The notes below the pieces were generated by a model. The model was not told where the DNA came from. It saw only the letters and a list, made by a program, of their open reading frames with translations, and did not search any database. The translations under genes were made by a program, and so were the position numbers. 22,391 nt of DNA, taken from assembly GCA_036273915.1 (NCBI GenBank), contig DASUGR010000026.1, forward strand, positions 1-22,391, given 5' to 3'. Shown in pieces: positions 6,418 through 14,150 of this stretch (within the stretch, counting starts at the first letter, position 1; the number at the start of each line of letters is the position of its first letter). The stretch comes from PLA2 sp036273915. GTDB lineage: Bacteria > Planctomycetota > PLA2.

Positions 6418-6767
6418 GCGTCGGTGCGCCCGCGACGGAAGTACGCCACCGCCGCCGGGCGGAAAAGGAGGATCGAGATCGCGACGAAGAGCGCGGCGTG
6501 CACGGCGAGTCGTGCCCCGGAGTGGAAGAGGCTCAGGACGACGTGGAACGCGAGCCAAAGAGCGCACAGCCAGCGCGCCCACCCCCGGCCGCCGAGGAGG
6601 TACGCGCCGGCGCAGACCGCAAGGAGGGCCGAGGCGGCGACCTCGACCACGTCCGGCAGACGGCGGTCCCCCGCGAACCGCACGACGCCGTGCGCGGCCG
6701 AGCCGACGCCCACGCAGATGAAGAGCACCGCGATCGCCGTGAGATCGAGGGGACGCTTGCGCATCAC
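6414..6767 (-). CDS. Small integral membrane protein
   Basis: Unrecognised 117-residue protein with about four hydrophobic helices (about residues 9-28, 40-60, 66-82 and 86-105) and a basic C-terminal end RRGRTDA. The GTG at 6767, or the ATG next to it at 6764, follows AGGAAG. It is the first gene of a two-gene operon with the VOC protein, with a 4-base ATGA overlap. The function cannot be assigned; the context suggests only shared expression with the VOC enzyme. Confidence 0.7.
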   Translation of the reverse strand: MMRKRPLDLTAIAVLFICVGVGSAAHGVVRFAGDRRLPDVVEVAASALLAVCAGAYLLGGRGWARWLCALWLAFHVVLSLFHSGARLAVHAALFVAISILLFRPAAVAYFRRGRTDA

Positions 6768-6969
6768 ATCTTCCTACACGCGGATCACGCGGAGGGGAAG
6801 AGGGGCGCCTGCGATCCCGGACAGGTGCTGCCAAGTGTCCGGCGCCGCGCAAGGCCGATTCGGAGGGGCTCCCGCGCGTGCCGCGCCCGCCCGAGGACCG
6901 GGCAACCGCCTTGCGGCCGGCGCGATTCGCGATAGAGTGGTCTCGGGCGGGCTCTCCGGGAGACAGATC

Positions 6970-7830
6970 ATGTGCCGCCAGATGCTCGTTTGGGCCGCAG
7001 TCGCCTCGCTCTCGCTGGCCCTGGCTCCGACGATCGATGCCGGGTGATGCTCGGGAGGCGGCGCCGGCGGCGCCGCGGCAGCGCCCAGAAGCCATGATGC
7101 GGCCGGAAGCGGGGGGGCTCCGGGGGCCACCCCCGACGGCGGCACGTCCGCCGCCCGCAGCCGCGCCTCGGCGGCAAGCCGGCCCGAGTTCGCCATCGAA
7201 TGGCGCGGCATCACCGAGCTCGTGCCCCCCGTCATCACCGGCATGACGGAGGAGCAGGCGGAAGAGGCCCGCCGGAGCGACCGGCCCCTGCTCGTCTACA
7301 TCTACCCCGACCCGGCGTCCGAGCGGGAAGACGACCCGCGGGTCGCCATCGAGGAGGATCGTGCGTTCCGGGACGAGGGCGTCGTCGTCGGCGCGCGGTT
7401 CTTCGACTGCGTCCGCATCCACAAGGACGACGCGCGGGCGGATCCCGCCCTCAAGCGCTATTCCGGCACCGCGCCCTGCCTCGTGCTCGTGCGCCCGAAC
7501 CTCGCGCCGGAGAAGTGCCTCCGGGGCCGCTTCAAGGCGGATCGCGTCTTCGCGGCCATGCACGACACGCTGGAGATGGACTACGAGAACTGCCTCCGGC
7601 AGATCCTGAAGGAGCAGGAAGAGATCGCGGACGCGCTCGCGGAGGTGTACCAGAGGCAGGCGGACCTCGACGAGATCGACCGGAAGATCGCGGACGACAA
7701 GGGCACGTCGCGTCGCGCGCAGCTCGAGGAGAAGCGCAAGGCTCTCGCGGAGGACGTCCGAACGGCCGAGGAGCAACTCAAGACGAAGGAGAACGCGCTC
7801 TACGAGCTGAAACGGAAGTCGGCCTCGTAA
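6970..7830 (+). CDS. Exported thioredoxin-like coiled-coil protein, frame interrupted by TGA
   Basis: ATG 6970 has a GGGAG ribosome binding site and begins a signal peptide, MCRQMLVWAAVASLSLALAP. The same frame hits TGA at 7045-7047, immediately before a Cys and a Gly/Ala-rich linker of the kind that follows lipoprotein cysteines. It is then open to 7830. The downstream part has a thioredoxin-like domain (RPLLVYIYPDP, then VGARFFDCVRIHKDDA and a likely cis-proline in TAPCLVL) without a CxxC motif. A Glu/Lys-rich coiled coil (about 7600-7820) follows. A GTG at 7222 could start a cytoplasmic version, but the signal peptide and linker argue that the intact gene began at 6970. The TGA may be a real nonsense mutation or a sequence error. 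Confidence 0.65.
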
Positions 7831-7850
7831 GCCGCCGTCCTGCCACCCGA

Positions 7851-7909
7851 AACGCCCCGCTCGGGCCCCGTTCGACGCGCGGGAGGCCCGCGGCCCGCGC
7901 CGGGGCGTT
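7851..7909. terminator. Inverted repeat between convergent genes
   Basis: AACGCCCCG and CGGGGCGTT form a perfect 9-bp stem enclosing 41 bases that can fold further. It lies between the convergent coiled-coil and peptidase genes and overlaps the peptidase stop codon. Confidence 0.4.
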
Positions 7910-8742
7910 CAGTCCTTGGCGCGGTGCGCCTCGATCCAGGCGGAGGGGCGCAGCCACTCGTCGACGGTCCCCTTGTCGCCGTACCCCTCGCACCAGGCCA
8001 TGATGTCCCGCGGCTTGTAGCCGGGCGACGTGCTCCCGACGAGAAGCGAGAGGATCATCTTCTCCTTCCCGTCCTTCGAGGTCACGAGCACATCCGTCTC
8101 GCCGTGGCGCTCGACCGCGATCTCGCCGCGGAGAACGCGCTCGGGCCCGAGCGGGATCCCGGTCGTGCGCGCCTCCTCCTGGAGACGCCTCTTCCACGCC
8201 GGCGGGATCTGGACATAGGGTCCCTTGTGCAGGCCGAAGTGGAGGTGGGCGGGATAGCGCCCGTTCTCCTCGCTGCGGTCCGCCCCGATCGCGCCGATCA
8301 CCTGGCCGCGTTTGACCTTGTCGCCCGCCGCGACCTTGCGGTCGGACGAGAGGTGCACGTAGAACGAGCAGACCTCGGAGAGACCGTCCTCCGCGGGCTC
8401 GAGGGGATGCTCGATGACGATCACGTTGCCGAGGTTCCAGTGCATCCGCCCCCGGTCGTCGGACCACGTGGGGCTGAAGTCGGAGTAGCGGACCACGCCG
8501 TCGGCGACGCTCCTCACGACCGTTCGCGCCGGGAGCCACACGTCCTCGGCGAGGTGGTACGAACCCGTGAACGGGGACCCCGCCGCGGTCACGTGAACGC
8601 CGAAGTTCCCCTTCCCCCGCAGGCCGCGGGCGTACGCCTCGCAGGGGAGGCCGAAGGCGGTCCGCGACGCGGGCGCGTCCGCCCCGCCCGCGGGGGCGGG
8701 AAGCGACAGCGCGAGGATCACCAGCAACCGCGGGGCACCCAT
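7909..8742 (-). CDS. Exported M23-family (LytM/peptidoglycan hydrolase-like) metallopeptidase
   Basis: 277 residues. A GAGGAGG ribosome binding site precedes ATG 8742, followed by a cleavable signal (APRLLVILALSLPAPAGGA). The LytM zinc site is visible: H63 and D67 in YHLAEDVW, and H165/H167 in HLHFGLH, with another histidine in FYVHLSSDRK. These ligands are those of enzymes that cut peptide cross-links in peptidoglycan. The region around KVAAGDKVKRGQVIGAIG is the usual M23 loop before the HxH motif. The C-terminal about 100 residues (from PPAWKRRLQEEA) are an extension I do not recognise. It probably acts in the periplasm. The longer upstream frame is not needed given the strong ribosome binding site. 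Confidence 0.88.
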   Translation of the reverse strand: MGAPRLLVILALSLPAPAGGADAPASRTAFGLPCEAYARGLRGKGNFGVHVTAAGSPFTGSYHLAEDVWLPARTVVRSVADGVVRYSDFSPTWSDDRGRMHWNLGNVIVIEHPLEPAEDGLSEVCSFYVHLSSDRKVAAGDKVKRGQVIGAIGADRSEENGRYPAHLHFGLHKGPYVQIPPAWKRRLQEEARTTGIPLGPERVLRGEIAVERHGETDVLVTSKDGKEKMILSLLVGSTSPGYKPRDIMAWCEGYGDKGTVDEWLRPSAWIEAHRAKD

Positions 8743-8935
8743 CGATATCCCTCCTCTGATGGAAACGCGGCTCGCGGGCCACCCGATCACCTGTCGCACA
8801 TCGCGATCGTCTGCGGATCCGGCTCGTCGGCCTTCCCGCCTGCGGGTCGCGACCGCGCCCCTCCGGCGCGGCGGTGCCTCGCCTGACACCGCCACGATCG
8901 CCCTCGGGCCGACGCCGGGATCCCTTCGGAAGCTG

Positions 8936-9265
8936 TCAATCCCCGCCGGCACGCCCCCCGCGGCGCCAGGGGCGTCGCACCTCGTGCTCCGGCGTATCCG
9001 TCTGGTGGCGCCTCGTCGACTTGACGAGCGCGCGCCGATGCAGGATGCGGAGCGCCCGCTGCACGGCGCTCTTCGAGAGCCCCGTCTCGTCGGCGATCTC
9101 CCGGTGGCTGAGCCTCACGCTCGATGCGCGCTCGCCGTACGTGCGCCGCCACAGCAGCAGGAAGACGAGGAATGCCGCCGGAGATCGGTCATGGCCGGCG
9201 AGGTCCCGCAGGAGGACGTCGACGACATAGGCGTCGAGCCTGAACATCCCATCCGAAGCTATCAT
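8936..9265 (-). CDS. Winged-helix DNA-binding protein
   Basis: Small regulator of 103-109 residues. The helix-turn-helix is SVRLSHREIADETGLSKSAV followed by a helix and wing (ALRILHRRALVKSTRR). The N-terminal FRLDAYVVDVLLRDLAGHDR and AAFLVFLLLWRRTYG are a conserved opening I associate with short helix-turn-helix proteins of Acidobacteriota and similar phyla. The targets are unknown. There are two possible starts. ATG 9265 lies seven bases after TATACT and would be leaderless. ATG 9247 matches the usual family start (MFRLD). It is divergent from a VOC gene, and the two promoters overlap, so it could regulate that gene and itself. Confidence 0.75.
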   Translation of the reverse strand: MIASDGMFRLDAYVVDVLLRDLAGHDRSPAAFLVFLLLWRRTYGERASSVRLSHREIADETGLSKSAVQRALRILHRRALVKSTRRHQTDTPEHEVRRPWRRGGRAGGD

Positions 9266-9272
9266 CTTAACA

Positions 9273-9278
9273 AGTATA
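9273..9278 (-). promoter_or_regulatory. -10 box of winged-helix gene
   Basis: TATACT on the minus strand, preceded by GC, ends seven bases before ATG 9265. The hexamer at 9295-9300 (GTTCAA on this strand) lies 16 bases upstream as a possible -35. Confidence 0.5.
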
Positions 9279-9294
9279 GCGAATGTTGAGCGCC

Positions 9295-9322
9295 TTGAAC
9301 GGCCTGCGCGGACCGCTAGGGT
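9295..9322 (+). promoter_or_regulatory. Promoter of the 9346 VOC gene
   Basis: TTGAAC (9295-9300) and TAGGGT (9317-9322) are 16 bases apart and resemble a sigma-70 type promoter. The -10 ends 23 bases before the GTG, leaving room for the AAAGGAG ribosome binding site. The same -35 hexamer could serve the divergent winged-helix gene. Confidence 0.45.
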
Positions 9323-9345
9323 GTGGGGACGAAAGGAGAAACGGC

Positions 9346-9702
9346 GTGCTGAAGCGGATCAACTTCGTGACCGTCCCCGTGAAGGACCAGGGCAGGGCGC
9401 TGGACTTCTACACGAGGAAGCTCGGGTTCAAGGTCTACACCGACCAGACCATGGGAGACACGCGCTGGATCGAGCTGCAGCTCCCCGGCGCGGAGACCCG
9501 GCTCGTCCTCCACCCGGGGTCGGCCGGCGCGCCGGCCGGGCTGCCCGCGTTGGCGCTCCTCGCGGACAACGTGAAGGCGACGTATGACGACCTCCGCGCG
9601 AAGGGAGTCGAGTTCACGGAGCCCCCGAAGAAGGAACACTGGGGCGAGTACGCGAGCCTCAAGGACAGCGAGGGCAACATCGTGCTCTTCGCGAAGGGGT
9701 AG
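9346..9702 (+). CDS. VOC-superfamily (glyoxalase/dioxygenase-like) protein
   Basis: 118 residues with the VOC pattern: RINFVTVPVKDQGRALDFYT, then KLGFKVYTD, a strand with WIELQLPG, and the second module ending SLKDSEGNIVLFAKG. The metal-ligand Glu position near the end (DSEGN) is kept. The GTG at 9346 is supported by AAAGGAG eight bases upstream. It is monocistronic, divergent from the winged-helix gene and followed by a hairpin. The substrate is unknown. It is not a recent duplicate of the 6040-6417 VOC protein, which differs throughout. Confidence 0.88.
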   Translation: MLKRINFVTVPVKDQGRALDFYTRKLGFKVYTDQTMGDTRWIELQLPGAETRLVLHPGSAGAPAGLPALALLADNVKATYDDLRAKGVEFTEPPKKEHWGEYASLKDSEGNIVLFAKG

Positions 9703-9741
9703 CGCCGCGGCGGGAGGCCGCGGCCGCCGCGGCGATGCCGA

Positions 9742-9771
9742 GGCGGGGTCGTTGGCGCATGCGACCCCGCC
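9742..9771 (+). terminator. Hairpin after VOC gene
   Basis: GGCGGGGTCG and CGACCCCGCC form a perfect 10-bp stem with a 10-base loop, 40 bases after the VOC stop codon. There is no T-run. Confidence 0.5.
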
Positions 9772-9806
9772 ACCGGGGATCGCCGCGAAGCGTCCGGTCA
9801 CGGGGC

Positions 9807-9812
9807 TACAAT
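9807..9812 (+). promoter_or_regulatory. -10 box before ClC leader ORF
   Basis: GC-TACAAT ends six bases before ATG 9819. The same GCTACAATCC sequence recurs before the ECF gene at 15851. No Shine-Dalgarno sequence intervenes. Confidence 0.5.
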
Positions 9813-9818
9813 CCGCGG

Positions 9819-9902
9819 ATGACTGGCACGAGGGACGCGAACGCCCTCCCCTCGCCCCCACCCCTCGCCGCGCGCGATCCCCGCGGGAGTGGCGTCGCGT
9901 GA
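9819..9902 (+). CDS. Possible 27-residue leader peptide overlapping ClC start
   Basis: ATG 9819 opens a 27-codon frame (Ala/Pro/Arg-rich) whose TGA overlaps the GTG of the ClC gene as GTGA. TACAAT six bases upstream points to transcription starting at or near this ATG, which would make it a leaderless upstream ORF coupled to the channel gene. It could instead be an untranslated leader, or the true N-terminus if a base were missing. No homology is recognised. Confidence 0.4.
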   Translation: MTGTRDANALPSPPPLAARDPRGSGVA

Positions 9903-11959
9903 GCTCGCCTCCGCCTCCCGGCACCGAGAGCAGATCCCGATCCACGCTCGGCCGGCTCGGCTGGCGCGACCCGAACACCGTCTTCTTCGCCCTCGCGATC
10001 CTCGTCGGCCTCCTCGGCGCCCTCGGCGCGGTCCTCTTCCGGTGGCTGACCCACCTCCTCACGGAGGCATTCACCGGGAGCGCGGACGTGGTCGAGGGGG
10101 CCCGCGGGCTCCCGCCGCTCTGGACGATCGCGCTGCCGGCCGCGGGCGGGCTCGCCGGCGGCTGGGTCGCGCGCCGGTTCGTCCGCATCTACGGCACGAT
10201 GGGCATCGCGCAGATCATGGAGGTCGTCGCCGTCGGGCGCCGCACCGTGCGCTTCCGGCAGTCGCTCGCCCGCACGTTCTCGTCGCTCCTCGTGATCGCC
10301 ACGGGCGGCTCGGAAGGCCGCGAGGGCCCGATCATCCAGATGGCCGCTGCGTCGGCGTCCGCCGTGGCCCGCGGCGTCAAGGTCTCGCCGGAACGGGCGC
10401 AGATCCTCGTCGCGTGCGGCATGGCCGCGGGCGTCGCCGGCGCCTACAACACGCCGATCTCCGCGACGCTTTTCGTGATGGAGCTGGTCGTCGGCTCCTT
10501 CTCGATGGCGATCTTCGGCCCGGTGGTCGTCTCCGCGGCGGTCTCGTCGGTCGTCACGCGCGCCGTCCTCGGCGACGCGCCGCTCTACCGCGTGGAGCCG
10601 TTCCACATCACGTCCGCGATCGAGTTCCTCCCCTACGTCCCCCTCGGCCTCCTCGCGGGCGTCGGCGCCGTCTTCCTCATGCGCGCGCTCCGCCTCGCCA
10701 AGCGCGCCTTCCACGCGACGGGGTGGCGGGACGAGTTCCGCATGTGCCTCGCCGGCGCGGGCGTCGGTCTCATCGGGCTCCGGTTCCCGGAGGTCTGGGG
10801 GAACGGCTTCGAGGGGACGAACCTCGTCCTCGGCGGCGGCGTGGCGGTCGGCACGGTCGCGATCCTGTGCGTCGCGAAGATCGTCGCGACGAGCCTCACG
10901 ATCGGGTCGGGCGGCGTCGGCGGCGTGTTCACGCCCGCGCTGATGGTCGGCGCGACGCTCGGGTGCCTCGTCGGCGCGGGGACGCAGGCCGTCTTCCCGA
11001 ACCTGTCGGCGCCCGTCTACTGCTACGGCCTCCTCGGCATGGGCGGGCTGCTCGCCGGCACGACGCGGGCGCCGATCCTCGCCGTGATCATGATGTTCGA
11101 GCTGACCGACGCGCCCTCGATCATCCTCCCGATGATGATCGTCTCGGGCGTGGCGATCGCGGGCGCGCGCCTCTTCGAGCGCGAGTCGATCTACGTCGAG
11201 GAGCTCCGCGAGGCGGGCGTGCACTGGCAGGGGACGCCGCAGGGGACCGCGCTCTCCACGCTCCGCGCCGGCGACGTGATGCAGGGGGGCGTGCCCCTCG
11301 TGCCGCAGGGGCTCGCCCTCGAGCCGATGGTCGAGGCGTTCCTCCAGACCCGCAACACGGTCCTGTTCGTCGGCGACGAGGAGGGGAGATTCCTCGGCGT
11401 CGTCGACCTCCACGACCTGAAGGACATCATGCGCGGGGGCGACCTCTCGGTCCCGGTCATCGCGCGCGACGTCGTCCGGCAGGTCCCGGTCGTGCTGCGC
11501 GGGGATTCCCTCGCCGACGTCAACATGAAGATCTGGCTCCACGACTACGAGCAGCTGCCGGTCGTCGACGGCGAGGAGACGCGGCGGTTCCTGGGCGTCG
11601 TCACGCGGAGGGACATCCTCGGCGCGGTCGACCGCGAGATCCTCGGCCGGAGCGCGCTCTTCGCGCGCGTCTCGCGCCTCGCCCAGGGGGCGCAGGAGAT
11701 CGACTACTTCGAGATGCCGGAGCAGCACCGGATGGCGAGCATCGACGTGCCGCGCGCCCTCGAGGGCCGCGCGCTCTCCGAGTCCCGCCTGCGCGAGAAC
11801 CACGGCGTGACGGTGCTCGCCGTCAGCAGGCTCCGGCCCGACGGCACGGTCCACCGCTTCGTCCCCGCGTCCAGCGAGATCCTCCGGCGCGGCGACCACC
11901 TGATCGTGCTCGCGACCGAGAAGGGCCTGAAGGAGCTCGGCGTCACGCCGCGCGCGTGA
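9899..11959 (+). CDS. ClC-family chloride channel/transporter with CBS and TrkA-C-like domains
   Basis: 686 residues. A polytopic ClC membrane domain (about residues 25-430) is followed by a pair of CBS domains (about 459-581) and a TrkA-C-like domain (about 599-680). The ClC selectivity-filter signatures are present: GSEGREGPIIQM with the gating glutamate at E142, AGVAGAYNTPI, and GSGGVGGVFTPAL. The gating glutamate keeps a H+/Cl- exchange mechanism possible, but whether it is a channel or an exchanger cannot be told here. The CBS pair (for example FLGVVDLHDLKDIM and FLGVVTRRDILGAV) commonly binds adenine nucleotides. The GTG 9899 start is in frame, with GGGAG nine bases upstream, and overlaps a leader ORF. 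The gene runs towards the convergent HEAT-like gene. Confidence 0.92.
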   Translation: MSSPPPPGTESRSRSTLGRLGWRDPNTVFFALAILVGLLGALGAVLFRWLTHLLTEAFTGSADVVEGARGLPPLWTIALPAAGGLAGGWVARRFVRIYGTMGIAQIMEVVAVGRRTVRFRQSLARTFSSLLVIATGGSEGREGPIIQMAAASASAVARGVKVSPERAQILVACGMAAGVAGAYNTPISATLFVMELVVGSFSMAIFGPVVVSAAVSSVVTRAVLGDAPLYRVEPFHITSAIEFLPYVPLGLLAGVGAVFLMRALRLAKRAFHATGWRDEFRMCLAGAGVGLIGLRFPEVWGNGFEGTNLVLGGGVAVGTVAILCVAKIVATSLTIGSGGVGGVFTPALMVGATLGCLVGAGTQAVFPNLSAPVYCYGLLGMGGLLAGTTRAPILAVIMMFELTDAPSIILPMMIVSGVAIAGARLFERESIYVEELREAGVHWQGTPQGTALSTLRAGDVMQGGVPLVPQGLALEPMVEAFLQTRNTVLFVGDEEGRFLGVVDLHDLKDIMRGGDLSVPVIARDVVRQVPVVLRGDSLADVNMKIWLHDYEQLPVVDGEETRRFLGVVTRRDILGAVDREILGRSALFARVSRLAQGAQEIDYFEMPEQHRMASIDVPRALEGRALSESRLRENHGVTVLAVSRLRPDGTVHRFVPASSEILRRGDHLIVLATEKGLKELGVTPRA

Positions 11960-12007
11960 GCGTCGCAGCGCGCGGCGAAGCGGGAGGGGGTCCGGGGGCC
12001 GGGCGCC

Positions 12008-13291
12008 CTACCGCACCCTCAGCGCGCGCGGGTCGAGCGCCCGGATCTCCGGGGCGAACTGGTCGCGGTTCTTGTCCCACCACGCGAGCCACCACTTGGC
12101 GTCGTGCGATTCGTCCCACGTGACACCCGTGAGCTTGCCGAGCCCGAAGTAGCCGAAACCGTAGACCTTCTCGGCGGTCTCGCCCGAGGCCATCGCGGCG
12201 ATCAGCCACGGCACCGCGCGCTTGTCGCCCTGCTCCCCGAGGGCGATCCCGATCGAGCTCTGCAGCGGGTCGGCCAGCGGCCGCTTGAGGAGGCCGAGCA
12301 GCGAATCGAAGGCCCACGGCTTCTTGATCTGGCCGAGCGCACGGATCGCGCCGTTGGCCGCCTCGGATTGCGGGTCGGGATCCGCGAGCACGCGCTCGAC
12401 GTAGGGACGAACGACGTCGCCCTCCGGATCGGCGAGGAGCAGCCAGTCGAGCGTGGCGGCCCCCGTCTGGGCGGCTGCCCCCGGAGCCCCCTGTGCCTCC
12501 CCTGTCCGGGAGAGCTTGTCCACGAACCACGTCGCCATGTTCGCGTCCAGGAGCACCGCCGCCACATCCACGCCTGCCGCCCTATGGATCCGGTCGTCCG
12601 CGCGGAACTGCCGCATCGCCTTCGCGTAGGCCTCGTCGTCCGCGCCGCGGAGACGGTCCGCGAACGCGCGGAGGCTCTGGCGCAGCGCGTCGGCCAGCGG
12701 GAGACCCTCGTTCTGGCGATGCCACGCCTCGTACGCGCTCGGGTCCTCCGAGAAGTCGATGAGCGCGTACGTCTTCAGGTAGCCGTACGCCCAGCCGCGC
12801 ACCTCCATCGCGGGATCCGTCGCGGCCAAGTGCAGGACGTCGAGCGCATACGGGTGCCCCTTGCCGAAGACGAACGGCTTCAGGATCTGCTTTCGCTTCT
12901 CGATGTCGGTGATCTCCCTGTAGATGGCCTGCATCAGGTCGCGCACGACCTCGGGAGGGAGGTCGGCCACCATCCGCCCCACGATGCCCAACGCCTCACG
13001 CCAGCTCGGGGCCCCGTTGATCTGCGCGAGGTAGCGTTCCGCCTCCTTCGTGACGTCGCGCGGGGGAGGCTCCGCGGTCTCGCCGGAGGCATGGCGCTCT
13101 GGCCCGCCGCTCCCGTCGCTTCCGTCGCCCGTGCTCGCGCGCGCCCCGCCGGCGTCGGGTCGGGGGACCGTCGCGGCGTCGCGGTCGCGGCCCGCGGGTG
13201 CGCGGCGCTCCGCGTCCTCACCCTTGAGAAGCAAGGTCACGGCGACACCGAGGAGGAACCCCGCGACACCGAAGATCAGCCTCCCCGCCAT
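12008..13291 (-). CDS. Membrane-anchored HEAT-like repeat protein
   Basis: 427 residues. An N-terminal hydrophobic helix (about 4-21, RLIFGVAGFLLGVAVTLLL) serves as signal anchor, followed by a low-complexity Gly/Asp/Arg linker (about 25-80). The remainder is helical with HEAT/Armadillo-like pairs, clearest around NGAIRALGQIKKPWAFDSLL and SIGIALGEQGDKRAVPWLIA. The C-terminus carries a Trp-rich DAKWWLAWWDKNRDQF motif that I recall from Planctomycetes-type HEAT proteins. The role is probably protein-protein scaffolding outside the membrane. ATG 13291 lies nine bases after TACCAT and has no ribosome binding site. It is divergent from the 13379 gene, with 87 bases between. Confidence 0.8.
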   Translation of the reverse strand: MAGRLIFGVAGFLLGVAVTLLLKGEDAERRAPAGRDRDAATVPRPDAGGARASTGDGSDGSGGPERHASGETAEPPPRDVTKEAERYLAQINGAPSWREALGIVGRMVADLPPEVVRDLMQAIYREITDIEKRKQILKPFVFGKGHPYALDVLHLAATDPAMEVRGWAYGYLKTYALIDFSEDPSAYEAWHRQNEGLPLADALRQSLRAFADRLRGADDEAYAKAMRQFRADDRIHRAAGVDVAAVLLDANMATWFVDKLSRTGEAQGAPGAAAQTGAATLDWLLLADPEGDVVRPYVERVLADPDPQSEAANGAIRALGQIKKPWAFDSLLGLLKRPLADPLQSSIGIALGEQGDKRAVPWLIAAMASGETAEKVYGFGYFGLGKLTGVTWDESHDAKWWLAWWDKNRDQFAPEIRALDPRALRVR

Positions 13292-13300
13292 TGCGCGCCA

Positions 13301-13306
13301 ATGGTA
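13301..13306 (-). promoter_or_regulatory. -10-like box of HEAT gene
   Basis: TACCAT on the minus strand ends nine bases before ATG 13291, with no Shine-Dalgarno sequence in the gap. Confidence 0.4.
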
Positions 13307-13364
13307 CCAATCGCCCTGGGGCGCCGCCGGACGGCGTCCTGATCCGCCCCCGCCTCGGCCGCGC

Positions 13365-13370
13365 TATCCT
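13365..13370 (+). promoter_or_regulatory. -10-like box of the 13379 gene
   Basis: GC-TATCCT ends eight bases before ATG 13379, with only GATCGCCC between. Confidence 0.45.
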
Positions 13371-13378
13371 GATCGCCC

Positions 13379-13747
13379 ATGGCGGGCACGAAAGAGGCGC
13401 TGAGGAGGATCACGTCGCGCTTCGACGGCGTCGTCGAGGGCGTCGCCTGCGCCGGCACGAAGATCGAGTCGAAGACGTACGCCGTGCGCGGCCGGGCGTT
13501 CCTGTTCGTGGGCGCGGCGGAGCCGACCGTCGTTCGCTTCAAGGTGGGCGCGAGCGCTGCCGCCGCGAAGAAGGCGGGCGCCGAGGTCGGCGCGGGCGGC
13601 TGGGCGAAGATCGTCCTCGACGGCGCGCTCCCCGCGGGACTCGACGGCCTGGTCGCCGAGAGCTACTCGCTCGCGGGCGGGGGCAAGGCGCCGGCGGGCA
13701 GGGCAGCGCGGAGCACCACGAGGAAGAGGAAGGCGAAGCGGAAGTGA
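13379..13747 (+). CDS. MmcQ/YjbR-like (TfoX-N-like) small protein
   Basis: 122 residues. The core FLFVGAAEPTVVRFKVG, then a helix of Ala/Lys, then VGAGGWAKIVLDGALPAGLD and VAESYSL, follows the order of MmcQ/YjbR or TfoX N-terminal-like proteins, where the Gly-Gly-Trp-x-Lys strand is typical. These proteins are proposed to bind nucleic acid or act as adaptors, but have no firm biochemical role. The last 20 residues (RSTTRKRKAKRK) are a basic tail that could contact nucleic acid. The ATG is preceded by TATCCT and no ribosome binding site. The family call is moderate. Confidence 0.65.
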   Translation: MAGTKEALRRITSRFDGVVEGVACAGTKIESKTYAVRGRAFLFVGAAEPTVVRFKVGASAAAAKKAGAEVGAGGWAKIVLDGALPAGLDGLVAESYSLAGGGKAPAGRAARSTTRKRKAKRK

Positions 13748-13761
13748 TCGGACGCCCGACG

Positions 13762-13788
13762 GGGAGGGGGCGCGGCCCGCCCCCTCCC
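13762..13788. terminator. Strong G+C hairpin
   Basis: GGGAGGGGGCG and CGCCCCCTCCC make a perfect 11-bp stem with a 5-base loop, 15 bases after the stop of the 13379 gene. There is no T-run. Confidence 0.6.
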
Positions 13789-14042
13789 GATCGGATCGCT
13801 TCCACGACTACTTCTTCCGGCCGCGCTTCTTGCCCGAGCGCCGGAAGTCGTCGCGCGCCGCGACGCCGATGTCGGCGTTGTCCGTGAAGTACCAACTGCT
13901 GTCGCGCGGGGAGGCCCGCCTCCCGGGGTTCCCCGCCGCAGCCTCGGCGCAGGCGGGAGCCCCCCGTTCAGGAGTCGGGCGAGAACAAATGCGCCAAACA
14001 CCGAGGCCGAGCGAGACGGCGCGAGGCAAGGAGCGACGACGA

Positions 14043-14066
14043 CGCGTATCCGCGGAGCGATACGCG
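14043..14066. repeat. Hairpin in non-coding stretch 13789-14135
   Basis: CGCGTATC and GATACGCG form an 8-bp perfect stem with an 8-base loop. An outer arm (GACGACGCG at 14038-14046 and CGCGTCGTC at 14087-14095) offers a competing longer fold. The surrounding 13789-14135 region has no gene I can support. This could be a dispersed palindromic repeat or part of an RNA. Confidence 0.45.
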
Positions 14067-14135
14067 GAGGAGGGGCGACGCCGCATCGCGTCGTCGCAGC
14101 CGGCCGAACGTAGCAGTTGTTCTTGCGCGACGACT

Positions 14136-14141
14136 TACCAT
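14136..14141 (+). promoter_or_regulatory. -10-like box of EamA gene
   Basis: TACCAT ends nine bases before GTG 14151, with no Shine-Dalgarno sequence between. Confidence 0.4.
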
Positions 14142-14150
14142 CTACGGCCC

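Noticed and set aside
7045..7076. Selenocysteine insertion at TGA with downstream hairpin
   Set aside because: The hairpin is a simple GGC-rich palindrome without the features of a bacterial SECIS, and the position in a signal-peptide/lipobox region is unlike known selenoproteins.
9806..11899. Long minus-strand ORF of 697 codons opposite the ClC gene
   Set aside because: Asp/Arg/Ala-rich antisense shadow of the ClC coding frame with no motifs.
13808..14086. 92-codon minus-strand ORF ending in a basic tail
   Set aside because: The start lies inside the hairpin and the N-terminal half is Arg-rich noise. Only the last about 30 residues look protein-like, which is too little to call a gene; it could be the 3' scrap of a lost one.
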